Under the pieces are notes generated by a model, which saw only the letters and a program-made list of their open reading frames with translations, did no database searches and was not told the origin of the DNA. Of a stretch of 21,662 nt of DNA, positions 10,130 to 17,742 are shown piece after piece. Made by a program: the position numbers and the translations under genes. Source of the DNA: Gammaproteobacteria bacterium (GTDB lineage Bacteria > Pseudomonadota > Gammaproteobacteria > Chromatiales > Chromatiaceae). The DNA is taken from NCBI GenBank assembly GCA_019136395.1, contig JAGVUH010000178.1, positions 1 to 21,662 of the forward strand, read 5' to 3'. Within the stretch, counting starts at the first letter, position 1; each line of letters opens with the position of its first letter.

Positions 10130-10143
10130 GCGGGATTTCCCGC
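10130..10143. terminator. Possible shared hairpin between convergent dapB and smrB
   Basis: A 5-bp stem GCGGG/CCCGC with loop ATTT lies in the 66-bp gap between two converging genes. Flanking GAGG-N-CGCG (from 10104) and CGCG-N-CCTC (to about 10158) could extend it into a larger imperfect structure. No T-tract follows on either strand, so it is only a tentative bidirectional terminator. Confidence 0.35.
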
Positions 10144-10156
10144 CTGCCTCGCGCCC

Positions 10157-10711
10157 TCAGCGCTGCCCGGAGCTATGGCTCTTATCCGGGTTACGCAGCA
10201 AGACATAAACGGCTCCGGTACCCCCGTCCCGGCGGGTGGCGGAGCAGAAGGCGAGGACTTCCGGGCGCAGGCGCAGCCAATAATTCACCTTGCGCTTCAG
10301 AATCGGCTGCCGCTCCTGGGAGCCGTATCCCTTCCCATGGATGATCTGGGCGCAGCGTACCCGGCGCCGGGCGCAGGCCGCCAGAAACTCGTCACAGAGT
10401 TGTTCGGCGAAGGCCGCGGTCAGGCCATGCAGATCCAGTTCCAGTTCCCTGGGGATGGCCCCCCGCTGGAGATCGTGCAGGACCCGTTGCTGAACGCCGG
10501 GTTTGGCGTAGAAAAGGAATTCATGGGTCTCGACCTCTGTCTCGGCCAGGCTAAGTGGCTGGTCATCCTCTGCCAGGTGTTTGGGTTGTTCAATGGGATA
10601 GGGCTTGGGCCGCCGGCGCCAGGGTTCCGGCAGCTCGAGGTCAAGCGGAGCCGCGTCTTCCACCTCGGCGCGGAAGAGTTGGCGTTCATCAGGATCAGGG
10701 GGGCGGCTCAC
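10157..10711 (-). CDS. smrB: SmrB-type Smr-domain endonuclease (ribosome rescue)
   Basis: The 184-residue product matches the SmrB (YfcN) family, whose E. coli member cleaves mRNA at collided ribosomes. It has a charged N-terminal extension, the family-specific HEFLFYAKPGVQQRVLHDLQ segment (63-82), then the Smr domain: LDLHG (92-96) with the catalytic Asp-x-His, IIHGKGYGS (123-131), and GGTGAVYVLLR (163-173). The start is GTG at 10711-10709; an upstream ATG on this strand runs into a stop, and the ribosome binding site is weak. A TATACT -10-like element on the minus strand (10749-10744) is a possible promoter. Only minus-strand gene in the window; convergent with dapB and divergent from surE. 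Confidence 0.93.
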   Translation of the reverse strand: MSRPPDPDERQLFRAEVEDAAPLDLELPEPWRRRPKPYPIEQPKHLAEDDQPLSLAETEVETHEFLFYAKPGVQQRVLHDLQRGAIPRELELDLHGLTAAFAEQLCDEFLAACARRRVRCAQIIHGKGYGSQERQPILKRKVNYWLRLRPEVLAFCSATRRDGGTGAVYVLLRNPDKSHSSGQR

Positions 10712-10760
10712 GATGGCTCAGAGGCTCATACCAGTTGCCAGTGAGTATACCCCCTGGGCG

Positions 10761-10869
10761 GGGTTGACGGCGGGTCCGCCAGAACCCGTTCCTGAGCGGC
10801 CGGTTTGGGTTATGAACCGCTGGCACCCGCCGGTGTCACCTCCTTGCGCCGGCCAGGTAGTGGCTGGCC
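10761..10869. other. smrB-surE divergent intergenic region with hairpins
   Basis: The 200-bp region between the divergent smrB and surE starts must carry promoters for both. Two inverted repeats are seen: GGGTT (10761-10765) with AACCC (10783-10787) enclosing GGCG/CGCC (10769-10772, 10777-10780), and GGCCAG (10851-10856) with CTGGCC (10864-10869). A TATGAT at 10878-10883 could be a -10 box for surE, but no good -35 lies at the right distance and it would leave a leader of only about 20 nt. Confidence 0.4.
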
Positions 10870-10911
10870 AATTCCAGTATGATAAGCCCGCTTCCGCCAC
10901 AGGGTTCCAGC

Positions 10912-11661
10912 ATGCGTATCCTCCTCAGCAATGACGATGGCTATCAATCCCCCGGGCTGCTCATCCTCGCCCAGCACCTGGTGCAATTCGGTTCGGTCAC
11001 CATTGTCGCCCCGGATCGCGACCGCAGCGGTGCCAGTAATTCCCTGACCCTGACCAGGCCCCTGCGCGCTCATGAACTGGGGAATGGCCACTATTACGTC
11101 GAGGGCACCCCCACGGACTGCGTGCATCTGGCCATCACGGGACTCCTGGAGGAGGAGCCGGATCTGGTCATCGCGGGTATCAACCATGGCGCCAATCTGG
11201 GCGACGATGTCCTCTATTCGGGTACGGTGGCGGCGGCTACCGAAGGCCGTTTTCTGGGTCTGCCGGCAATGGCGATCTCCATCACCTCCCATGAGCCCAA
11301 GTATCTGGAAACGGCGGCCCAGGTGACGGCCAAACTGGTGGCCAACCTGGATGCGGAGGCCCTGGGTTCCAACCTCATCCTCAACGTCAATGTGCCAGAC
11401 CTGCCTTACGCGCAGTTGGCCGGGATGCAGGCCACGCGCTTGGGGCATCGCCACAAGGCCGAGCCCGTGACCAAGGCCCAGGATCCGCGCGGGCGGACCA
11501 TCTACTGGGTCGGCCCGGCCGGCGCCGAGGCGGATGCCGGGCCAGGAACGGACTTTTATGCCTCGCGTCATGGTTTCGTCTCCGTGACCCCCTTGCAGGT
11601 AGACCTGACCCGCCATGGCCTGCTTGAGCCCCTGTCGGAATGGCTGGAGGCCTGTGCTTGA
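10912..11661 (+). CDS. surE: 5'/3'-nucleotidase SurE
   Basis: SurE is a metal-dependent survival phosphatase acting on nucleoside monophosphates and short polyphosphate. From ATG 10912 the product is 249 residues, near the E. coli 253. It opens [16 protein letters not shown] with the metal-binding Asp8-Asp9 pair, then [15 protein letters not shown], the [25 protein letters not shown] core, and the C-terminal [20 protein letters not shown]. The frame is open 11 codons further upstream (10879) but the conserved N-terminus fixes the start. It is the first gene of surE-pcm-rpoS, the stationary-phase cluster of many Gammaproteobacteria. Confidence 0.97.
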   Translation: MRILLSNDDGYQSPGLLILAQHLVQFGSVTIVAPDRDRSGASNSLTLTRPLRAHELGNGHYYVEGTPTDCVHLAITGLLEEEPDLVIAGINHGANLGDDVLYSGTVAAATEGRFLGLPAMAISITSHEPKYLETAAQVTAKLVANLDAEALGSNLILNVNVPDLPYAQLAGMQATRLGHRHKAEPVTKAQDPRGRTIYWVGPAGAEADAGPGTDFYASRHGFVSVTPLQVDLTRHGLLEPLSEWLEACA

Positions 11662-11670
11662 GGGGGGGGG
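11662..11670 (+). repeat. Nine-G homopolymer directly after surE
   Basis: Nine consecutive G residues follow the surE stop codon (11659-11661). The tract lies 5' of the chosen pcm start (11712) but inside the longer in-frame version of pcm that could begin at 11640 or 11658. Length changes would alter the leader in the first case and the reading frame in the second. Confidence 0.8.
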
Positions 11671-11711
11671 ACGCGACCCACCCCGCTGGCGGGGAAGATG
11701 CCGGCGTCGGC

Positions 11712-12344
11712 ATGACCTCGGCGCGTACCCGGGAACGGTTGCGGCGGCGCCTGATAGCGGCAGGCATTCGTAATGGCGACGTATTGGACCTCCTGAGCCG
11801 CCTGCCCCGCCATCGCTTCGTGGATGAGGCCCTGGCCAGTCATGCCTATGAAGATGCCGCCCTGCCGATCGGTCATGGCCAGACGATCTCCCAACCCTAC
11901 ACGGTGGCGCGCATGACCGAAGCCCTGCTGGAACCGCGTCGCCCTCAAGCCATCCTGGAGATTGGTACCGGTTCCGGATTTCAGACGGCCGTGCTCGCCT
12001 CCCTGGCACGCCGGGTTTACAGCGTCGAGCGGGTCGCCGCCCTGCTGGAGACGGCGCGCCGTCGACTGGCTGAATTGCGGCTGCGCAATGTCCGCCTGCG
12101 GCACGCCGACGGCGGCCTCGGCTGGCCGGAGTATGCCCCTTTCGATGCCATCCTCGTCACCGCCGCGCCCCCAGGCATCCCCCGGGCCCTGGTGCAGCAA
12201 CTCAGGATTGGCGGATGCATGGTGCTGCCCATGGGGCTGGGTGCCGAGCAGGTGCTGGTGAGACTCATCAGGACCCCCGAGGGCTATACCCCGGAGATTC
12301 TGGAGCCGGTCAACTTTGTCCCCTTGCTGAGCGGACTGGCCTGA
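11712..12344 (+). CDS. pcm: Protein-L-isoaspartate O-methyltransferase
   Basis: Pcm methylates abnormal L-isoaspartyl residues with S-adenosylmethionine and so starts repair of aged proteins. From ATG 11712 the product is 210 residues (E. coli 208) and begins MTSARTRERLRRRL. Motifs are PRHRFVDEAL, LPIGHGQTISQPYTVARMTE, the SAM-binding ILEIGTGSGFQTAVLA, and FDAILVTAAPPGIPRALVQQ. The frame is open to ATG 11640, overlapping surE; that extension crosses a G9 tract, has no homologue-like sequence and is not favoured, though neither start has a strong ribosome binding site. A CCGGAC/GTCCGG hairpin (12349-12365) follows without a T-tract. Confidence 0.95.
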   Translation: MTSARTRERLRRRLIAAGIRNGDVLDLLSRLPRHRFVDEALASHAYEDAALPIGHGQTISQPYTVARMTEALLEPRRPQAILEIGTGSGFQTAVLASLARRVYSVERVAALLETARRRLAELRLRNVRLRHADGGLGWPEYAPFDAILVTAAPPGIPRALVQQLRIGGCMVLPMGLGAEQVLVRLIRTPEGYTPEILEPVNFVPLLSGLA

Positions 12345-12371
12345 AGGGCCGGACTAGCCGTCCGGTTGCAG

Positions 12372-12401
12372 TGGACGTGAACCATGGGGTGTCTTTATCA
12401 T
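12372..12401 (+). promoter_or_regulatory. Possible rpoS promoter in the pcm-rpoS gap
   Basis: TGGACG (12372-12377) and TATCAT (12396-12401) are spaced 18 bp and match sigma-70 hexamers at 4/6 and 5/6. Transcription would start near 12408 and give an rpoS leader of about 190 nt. The remaining 251-bp gap has no recognisable gene; it includes a CAGGT-A-ACCTG inverted repeat (12565-12575) about 20 bp before the rpoS ATG. A tentative call. Confidence 0.35.
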
Positions 12402-12595
12402 TCCGATCAAGACCCTGATTGGCCTCGCCCCAGATGGTTCCGTCCCCATGTTCTGGTGGCCGCGGGCGAGGAAATGGATAATAAACACCCAAGAATCGAG
12501 ATCGTGGATGGGCCGGGAGGGCAGGATATGTTCCACTTCGCAATCATTCTGGATGTTGTAGCGCCAGGTAACCTGACGGCAGTTTGCGCGGCGGG

Positions 12596-13672
12596 ATGAG
12601 CAGGCGTCCCTTCGCGGGTCATTCCCCATCGGGTTCCCCGGCGGTGAGTTTTCGCGTGGCCACGGTTGAGGCACGCGAGGACCTTGATCAGGATGATGAC
12701 CTTGACCCGGCCTTGGTCAACCTGACCCAGCCGGAGGATGAAGGGGCCGGGGACCTGCCACAGGTCCTCGCCCCAGACGAAGGGGGTGATGAGGACACCG
12801 AGGCGGTGGGAGAGCGGTCCCCCCTCACGGCGGACGATGCCGATCTCGACGCCACCCGCATCTATCTCAACGAAATTGGTGCCTCCCGCCTGTTGACGGC
12901 GGAGGAAGAGGTGCGCCTGGCCCGCCTTGCCCAGGCGGGCGATTATGAGGCCCGCCAACGCATGATCGTCAGCAATCTGCGTCTGGTGGTGAAGATCGCC
13001 CGGCGGTACCTCTACCGAGGCCTGCCCTTGCTGGATCTGATCGAGGAGGGCAACCTGGGCCTCATCCGTGCCGTGGAGAAGTTTGACCCGGAACGCGGTT
13101 TTCGTTTCTCCACCTACGCCACCTGGTGGATCCGCCAGACCATCGAACGGGCCATCATGAATCAGACCCGTACCGTGCGTCTGCCCATTCATGTGGTCAA
13201 GGAGATCAATGTCTATCTCCGCGCCTCGCGGCTCCTATCCCAACGCCTGGACCACGAGCCCAGCGTCGAGGAGGTGGCGGCGTTGCTCGAGCGCCCGAGC
13301 GCCGAGGTCAAGCGCCTGCTCGGGTTGAATGAGCATATCGCCTCCGTCGATACCCCCTTGGGCAAGGATGCCGACAAACCCCTGGTGGATCTCCTGCAGG
13401 ATGAGGACGCCACGGATCCCTCTGACCGGATTCAGGACCAGGAGGTGCGGGTTAACCTCGACCACTGGCTGGCCAAATTGAGCAGCAAGCAGCGCGAGGT
13501 GATCGAGCGGCGCTTTGGGATCCATGCCTATGAGAACAGCACCCTGGAAAAGGTGGCGGAAGAACTGGGTGTGACCCGGGAACGGGTCCGACAGATCCAG
13601 ATGGATGCCCTGCGCCGGCTGCGGGATATCCTCGAAAAAGAGGGGTTCTCCCTGGAAGCCTTCTTCAAATAA
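12596..13672 (+). CDS. rpoS: RNA polymerase sigma factor RpoS (sigma-38)
   Basis: RpoS directs RNA polymerase to general stress and stationary-phase promoters. The 358-residue product has an acidic, poorly conserved N-terminus (to about residue 80) and then region 1.2 [11 protein letters not shown], characteristic of RpoS. Regions 2.1-2.4 follow with [38 protein letters not shown] and [20 protein letters not shown], then region 3 with [15 protein letters not shown] and region 4 with [23 protein letters not shown] 12596 is chosen; TTG 12584 and GTG 12644 are alternatives, and no strong ribosome binding site is seen. Placement behind surE-pcm supports RpoS over RpoD or RpoH. nlpD, normally between pcm and rpoS, is missing. 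Confidence 0.95.
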   Translation: MSRRPFAGHSPSGSPAVSFRVATVEAREDLDQDDDLDPALVNLTQPEDEGAGDLPQVLAPDEGGDEDTEAVGERSPLTADDADLDATRIYLNEIGASRLLTAEEEVRLARLAQAGDYEARQRMIVSNLRLVVKIARRYLYRGLPLLDLIEEGNLGLIRAVEKFDPERGFRFSTYATWWIRQTIERAIMNQTRTVRLPIHVVKEINVYLRASRLLSQRLDHEPSVEEVAALLERPSAEVKRLLGLNEHIASVDTPLGKDADKPLVDLLQDEDATDPSDRIQDQEVRVNLDHWLAKLSSKQREVIERRFGIHAYENSTLEKVAEELGVTRERVRQIQMDALRRLRDILEKEGFSLEAFFK

Positions 13673-13752
13673 CTTCTTCCCGAATAGGGGAAAGCCCTTC
13701 GGTGCCATCCGGCCACGGGTTCCCTCGCATCTCCCCTTCTCGCCCCCCCAAT

Positions 13753-13766
13753 CTGACGCAGATCAA
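13753..13766 (+). promoter_or_regulatory. FNR/ANR-like box upstream of ccoN
   Basis: CTGAC-GCAG-ATCAA fits the FNR/ANR pattern TTGAT/C-N4-ATCAA with one perfect half-site and one imperfect. Its centre lies about 92 bp upstream of the transcription start predicted from the promoter at 13817-13845, one of the helical-phase positions used by FNR-type activators. Oxygen control of cbb3 genes by such regulators is well established; use of this site is inferred. Confidence 0.45.
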
Positions 13767-13816
13767 AAAATAGTCAGTGATTTCCCCCAAGTCAGGGGTT
13801 AGCCGACCGCCTGACC

Positions 13817-13845
13817 TTGACTTTAGGGGGCTGATCCTTTGTTAT
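13817..13845 (+). promoter_or_regulatory. Candidate ccoN promoter
   Basis: TTGACT (13817-13822, 5/6 match to the -35 consensus) and TGTTAT (13840-13845, 4/6 match to the -10) are spaced by exactly 17 bp. Transcription would start near 13852, giving a leader of about 87 nt. An inverted repeat GTCAGG/CCTGAC (13791-13796 and 13810-13815) lies just upstream. The rest of the 266-bp rpoS-ccoN gap shows no gene and no clear rpoS terminator. Confidence 0.5.
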
Positions 13846-13938
13846 TGCCGCCGTTATGCCAGGGACCGGGCGTGGCTTGGGATGCGGCACGGAATGGTCA
13901 TACCTACATTGTTTCTCCAGTCATTTCGGGGAGGTTTT

Positions 13939-15366
<1,428 letters not shown>

Positions 15367-15384
15367 GCAAGAGGTAATAGACCC

Positions 15385-16128
15385 ATGGCTGAAAATACCC
15401 CCCCCAAGGGCCTTCAGGACCGCCTGGAGCGGAATATCTGGGCCCTGTTGATCATGGTCGCCATCGTGCTCTCCGTCGGTGGCCTCGTCGAGATCGTGCC
15501 CCTCTTCTATCTGAAGAACACCATGGAGCACAACCGCTATCCGGAGATCGTCTGGAGCAAGGTCGGTCAGGAACCCATCGTCGCCGTCGGTGAAGCTGGG
15601 GCCCTCAAGGCCAACTGGAAGCCGGGTGATGGCATGCGGCCTTATACCGCCCTCGAACTCGCCGGCCGGGACATCTATACCCGCGAGGGTTGCTACACCT
15701 GCCATTCGCAGATGATCCGTCCCTTCCGCGATGAGAAGGAGCGCTATGGCCATTACTCCCTGGCTTCCGAGTCCATGTTCGATCATCCCTTCCAATGGGG
15801 CTCCAAGCGTACCGGTCCTGACCTGGCGCGCGTCGGCGGCAAGTACTCCGATGAGTGGCAGCGCGCCCACCTGCGCCGGCCCCAGGCCCTGGTGCCGGAA
15901 TCGGTGATGCCCGCCTATCCCTGGCTGGACAAGGCTTCCCCGGACCCCGAGACCATTCAGTCCCACATGCGGGGCCTGAGGACGATCGGTGTGCCATACA
16001 CGGACGCGGATATCCAGGCGGCGCCAGCCTTGCTCCAAGGCAAGACCGAGATGGATGCCGTGGTGGCCTACCTTCAGGTCCTGGGCACCATGGTCAAGCT
16101 TGACGAGAGCAAGGTCTATCGTGACTAG
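15385..16128 (+). CDS. ccoO: cbb3-type cytochrome c oxidase subunit II (monoheme cytochrome c)
   Basis: CcoO is a membrane-anchored monoheme cytochrome c that passes electrons to CcoN. The 247-residue product has one N-terminal membrane segment (about 18-42), then the heme c site CYTCH (103-107) in [15 protein letters not shown], the family stretch [26 protein letters not shown], and a likely axial Met175 in [10 protein letters not shown]. It ends [14 protein letters not shown]. It is longer than the roughly 200-residue Pseudomonas protein because of about 28 extra residues between the membrane segment and the heme domain. Codons 5-7 contain a run of eight C residues. It overlaps ccoQ by 8 bp. 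Confidence 0.97.
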   Translation: MAENTPPKGLQDRLERNIWALLIMVAIVLSVGGLVEIVPLFYLKNTMEHNRYPEIVWSKVGQEPIVAVGEAGALKANWKPGDGMRPYTALELAGRDIYTREGCYTCHSQMIRPFRDEKERYGHYSLASESMFDHPFQWGSKRTGPDLARVGGKYSDEWQRAHLRRPQALVPESVMPAYPWLDKASPDPETIQSHMRGLRTIGVPYTDADIQAAPALLQGKTEMDAVVAYLQVLGTMVKLDESKVYRD

Positions 16129-16336
16129 TCTCAGCGAGTACTTCCACACCGATTGGGAGGCGATGACCACGAACGACTGGATCGGCACGATCCTGACGGT
16201 GGTCATCTTTATCGCGATGGTGGTGGCGTACTTCCAGGTATTTCGTCCCAAGAACAAGGACCGGCTCGAATCCCAGCGCTACGTCCTGTTCGATGAGGAC
16301 AACAAAGACAGTGGAGAAAAAAATGGCGGGACCTAA
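16121..16336 (+). CDS. ccoQ: cbb3-type cytochrome c oxidase subunit CcoQ
   Basis: CcoQ is a small one-helix subunit that stabilises the cbb3 complex. From GTG 16121 the product is 71 residues: a short N-terminus with [12 protein letters not shown], a single membrane helix (about residues 20-40, [19 protein letters not shown]), then the basic [10 protein letters not shown] and an acidic end. GTG 16121 has AAGG 6 nt upstream and overlaps the ccoO stop by 8 bp; ATG 16163 (57 residues) is the alternative, with GGGAGG too close to it. It overlaps the ccoP start by 14 bp, so O, Q and P are probably translationally coupled. Confidence 0.9.
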   Translation: MTSLSEYFHTDWEAMTTNDWIGTILTVVIFIAMVVAYFQVFRPKNKDRLESQRYVLFDEDNKDSGEKNGGT

Positions 16337-17228
16337 CCCCTTTCCCGGTGAAAACAACACCGGTCACTTCTGGGACGATAATCTCCGGGAGTTGAACAAT
16401 CCGCCGCCGAGTTGGTGGATGATCGGCTTCTGGGCATCCATCGCCTTCGTCATCGGTTATTTCATCCTCTATCCCATGTGGCCCATGCCCTATCAGCCGG
16501 CGGAAGGTGATGGTTTCACCAAAGGCGTGATGGGCTGGACCCAGATGAAGGAGTACCAGGAAGGTCTCCAGGATTTGCAGGCAATGCGTGCTCAATACGA
16601 GGAGCAGGTTGCCGCGAAGACCGCCGAGCAAATTCTGGCCGATCCGGCCTTGACGCAGTACACCATGGCATCCGCCAAGGTGCTCTTCGGTGATTACTGC
16701 GCCGCTTGTCATGGCAGTGGTGGCCAGGGGAACCCCGGCTATCCGGTGCTGGTGGATGATGACTGGCTCTATGGCGGCAGCATTGCCAAGCTAACCGAGA
16801 CCATTACCTACGGTCGTAAGGGTGCCATGACGGCCCATAAGGACATCCTTTCCCCCGCCGAGGTTGATGCCCTCGCGCAGTTCGTCGTGGACCTCAGCCA
16901 GGGCAAAGCCACGGATCAGGGTTGGGCGCTCTACAACTCCAAGGGTTGTAATGCCTGCCATGGACCGACGGCAAACGGTATCCTGGCGGAATTGCCCGGG
17001 GGTGAGGTCGTCACCGTGGGTGCCGCCAATCTAACCGATGGCATCTGGCGCTTCGAGCCGGGTGGCCTGGAGAGCGCCAAGCACACCATTCTTTATGGCG
17101 TGAACCAGGTCGGGGTCGAGGGTACCCGTGATGCCGTTATGCCCGCGTTCGCCGAGACCGGTAAGCTGGATCCGGTGGAAATCAAAAAGCTGGTGGTTTA
17201 TGTCCACGAGCTAGGTGGCGGCAAATAA
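16323..17228 (+). CDS. ccoP: cbb3-type cytochrome c oxidase subunit III (diheme cytochrome c)
   Basis: CcoP is the diheme cytochrome c that receives electrons from soluble cytochromes and hands them to CcoO. From ATG 16323 the product is 301 residues. It has the family N-terminus GHFWDDNLRELNNPPPSWW, a membrane segment (about 32-52), a coiled helical linker, and two cytochrome c domains with CAACH (126-130) and CNACH (209-213). Likely axial Met ligands are Met169 and Met273. The second domain is about 20 residues longer between heme site and Met than the first. GGAG at 16313-16316 gives a good ribosome binding site; the frame extends upstream to 16293 within ccoQ, but the conserved N-terminus marks the start. 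Confidence 0.97.
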   Translation: MAGPNPFPGENNTGHFWDDNLRELNNPPPSWWMIGFWASIAFVIGYFILYPMWPMPYQPAEGDGFTKGVMGWTQMKEYQEGLQDLQAMRAQYEEQVAAKTAEQILADPALTQYTMASAKVLFGDYCAACHGSGGQGNPGYPVLVDDDWLYGGSIAKLTETITYGRKGAMTAHKDILSPAEVDALAQFVVDLSQGKATDQGWALYNSKGCNACHGPTANGILAELPGGEVVTVGAANLTDGIWRFEPGGLESAKHTILYGVNQVGVEGTRDAVMPAFAETGKLDPVEIKKLVVYVHELGGGK

Positions 17229-17242
17229 ACAGGATGCTGGAC

Positions 17243-17267
17243 CCGGGGCGGATCTTTTCCGCCCCGG
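17243..17267 (+). other. Strong 10-bp hairpin between ccoP and the following small ORF
   Basis: CCGGGGCGGA (17243-17252) pairs perfectly with TCCGCCCCGG (17258-17267) around the loop TCTTT. No T-tract follows. It lies 14 bp behind the ccoP stop and 37 bp before the next start, so it could stabilise the ccoNOQP mRNA 3' end, slow or partly stop transcription, or mark a processing site. Confidence 0.75.
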
Positions 17268-17304
17268 ACGTTGGTCTTGTAAGCGGTAAGCGGAGGAGCG
17301 CAGC

Positions 17305-17454
17305 GTGAGCTTCTTTTCAAACATGATGAACTGGGACCCGGTGATGTGGATGTCCATCCTGATGGTCATCATCGCCATTATCATCATCATCTTCCTTGGT
17401 TTTAAGGTGAAGGCCCTGATGGACAAGGACGCTCGGGCGCATAAGAACACCTGA
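17305..17454 (+). CDS. 49-residue single-helix membrane protein, possible cbb3-associated subunit
   Basis: Not assigned to a family with confidence. GTG 17305 is preceded by GGAGGAG (17292-17298) with a 6-nt spacer, the best ribosome binding site in this region. The product starts MSFFSNMMNWDPVMWMSI, has one very hydrophobic helix (about residues 14-33, with a run of isoleucines), then FLGFKVKALMDKDARAHKNT, a basic, presumably cytoplasmic tail. It lies inside the interval from ccoP to an intrinsic terminator, so it is probably the last gene of the ccoNOQP transcript. By size, topology and place it could be a CcoM-like accessory subunit (as in P. stutzeri) or a DUF3149-type small membrane protein. 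Both ideas are guesses from shape, not from recognised motifs. Confidence 0.75.
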   Translation: MSFFSNMMNWDPVMWMSILMVIIAIIIIIFLGFKVKALMDKDARAHKNT

Positions 17455-17477
17455 CGCCTAGCCGTCAGGCGGAATGA

Positions 17478-17505
17478 AAAGGGGGCGATTGCCCCCTTTC
17501 TTTTT
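17478..17505 (+). terminator. Rho-independent terminator of the ccoNOQP unit
   Basis: A perfect 9-bp stem, AAAGGGGGC (17478-17486) and GCCCCCTTT (17491-17499), with the 4-nt loop GATT is followed by CTTTTT. It lies 23 bp behind the 49-residue ORF and so closes the structural-gene transcript ahead of ccoG. Confidence 0.93.
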
Positions 17506-17629
17506 GGCGTCGGATTGACATCACTTCCCGAATGCCGATTCCTCCCACCGCGTCCCGCGATCACCTGGGGGGAAGGGGCCGCCGAGGGCTTTGGGGCCAT
17601 GTAAATGGCTGGGATCGCTTGGGAGTTAG

Positions 17630-17679
17630 TTGCGTTTGCGCAATGCCGGGACGGCCCTTTTAGGCTAAATTTTTATATT
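17630..17679 (+). promoter_or_regulatory. Candidate FNR-type palindrome and -10 region upstream of ccoG
   Basis: TTGCG-TTTG-CGCAA (17630-17643) is a perfect inverted repeat with the same 5-4-5 geometry as the FNR box TTGAT-N4-ATCAA but CG in place of AT at the inner positions. About 30 bp after its centre an AT-rich stretch offers TAAATT (17666-17671) and TATATT (17674-17679) as -10 boxes; with the first, the palindrome would be centred near -41.5, where class II FNR activators bind. No good -35 is seen. The rest of the 288-bp gap before ccoG shows only the preceding terminator. Confidence 0.45.
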
Positions 17680-17742
17680 GCGTGGCGGGTCTGGCCGGCC
17701 GGTTCCATTGCCTGGCGCTGGCATTATCTGGGAGAGGATTCA

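Noticed and set aside
10810..12009. 399-residue open frame on the minus strand across surE and pcm
   Set aside because: Both + strand genes have full-length matches to their families. The minus product is low-complexity and unrecognisable.
12384..12599. 71-residue + strand frame in the pcm-rpoS gap
   Set aside because: It has no ribosome binding site, no recognisable domain and overlaps the rpoS start.
12354..12674. 106-residue minus-strand frame with an EHILP stretch recalling HNH nuclease motifs
   Set aside because: It starts inside the rpoS coding region, the rest of an HNH domain is absent, and five residues can match by chance. Kept only as a possible decayed remnant in the pcm-rpoS gap.
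13679..13694. TTCCC-GAATAG-GGGAA hairpin just behind rpoS as a terminator
   Set aside because: The stem is only 5 bp and no T-tract follows; too weak to call.
13777..13938. N-terminal extension of ccoN by 54 codons
   Set aside because: Starting at 13939 places His60, His207, Tyr251, His257, His258, His345 and His347 at the known positions and follows a strong GGGGAGG site.
16260..16275. GCTCGAATCCC-like sequence resembling a tRNA T-arm
   Set aside because: It lies in the ccoQ coding sequence, and no acceptor or anticodon stem can be built around it.
17605..17742. N-terminal extension of ccoG by 46 codons
   Set aside because: GTG 17743 has a strong ribosome binding site and the upstream part covers the putative regulatory palindrome and AT-rich -10 region.
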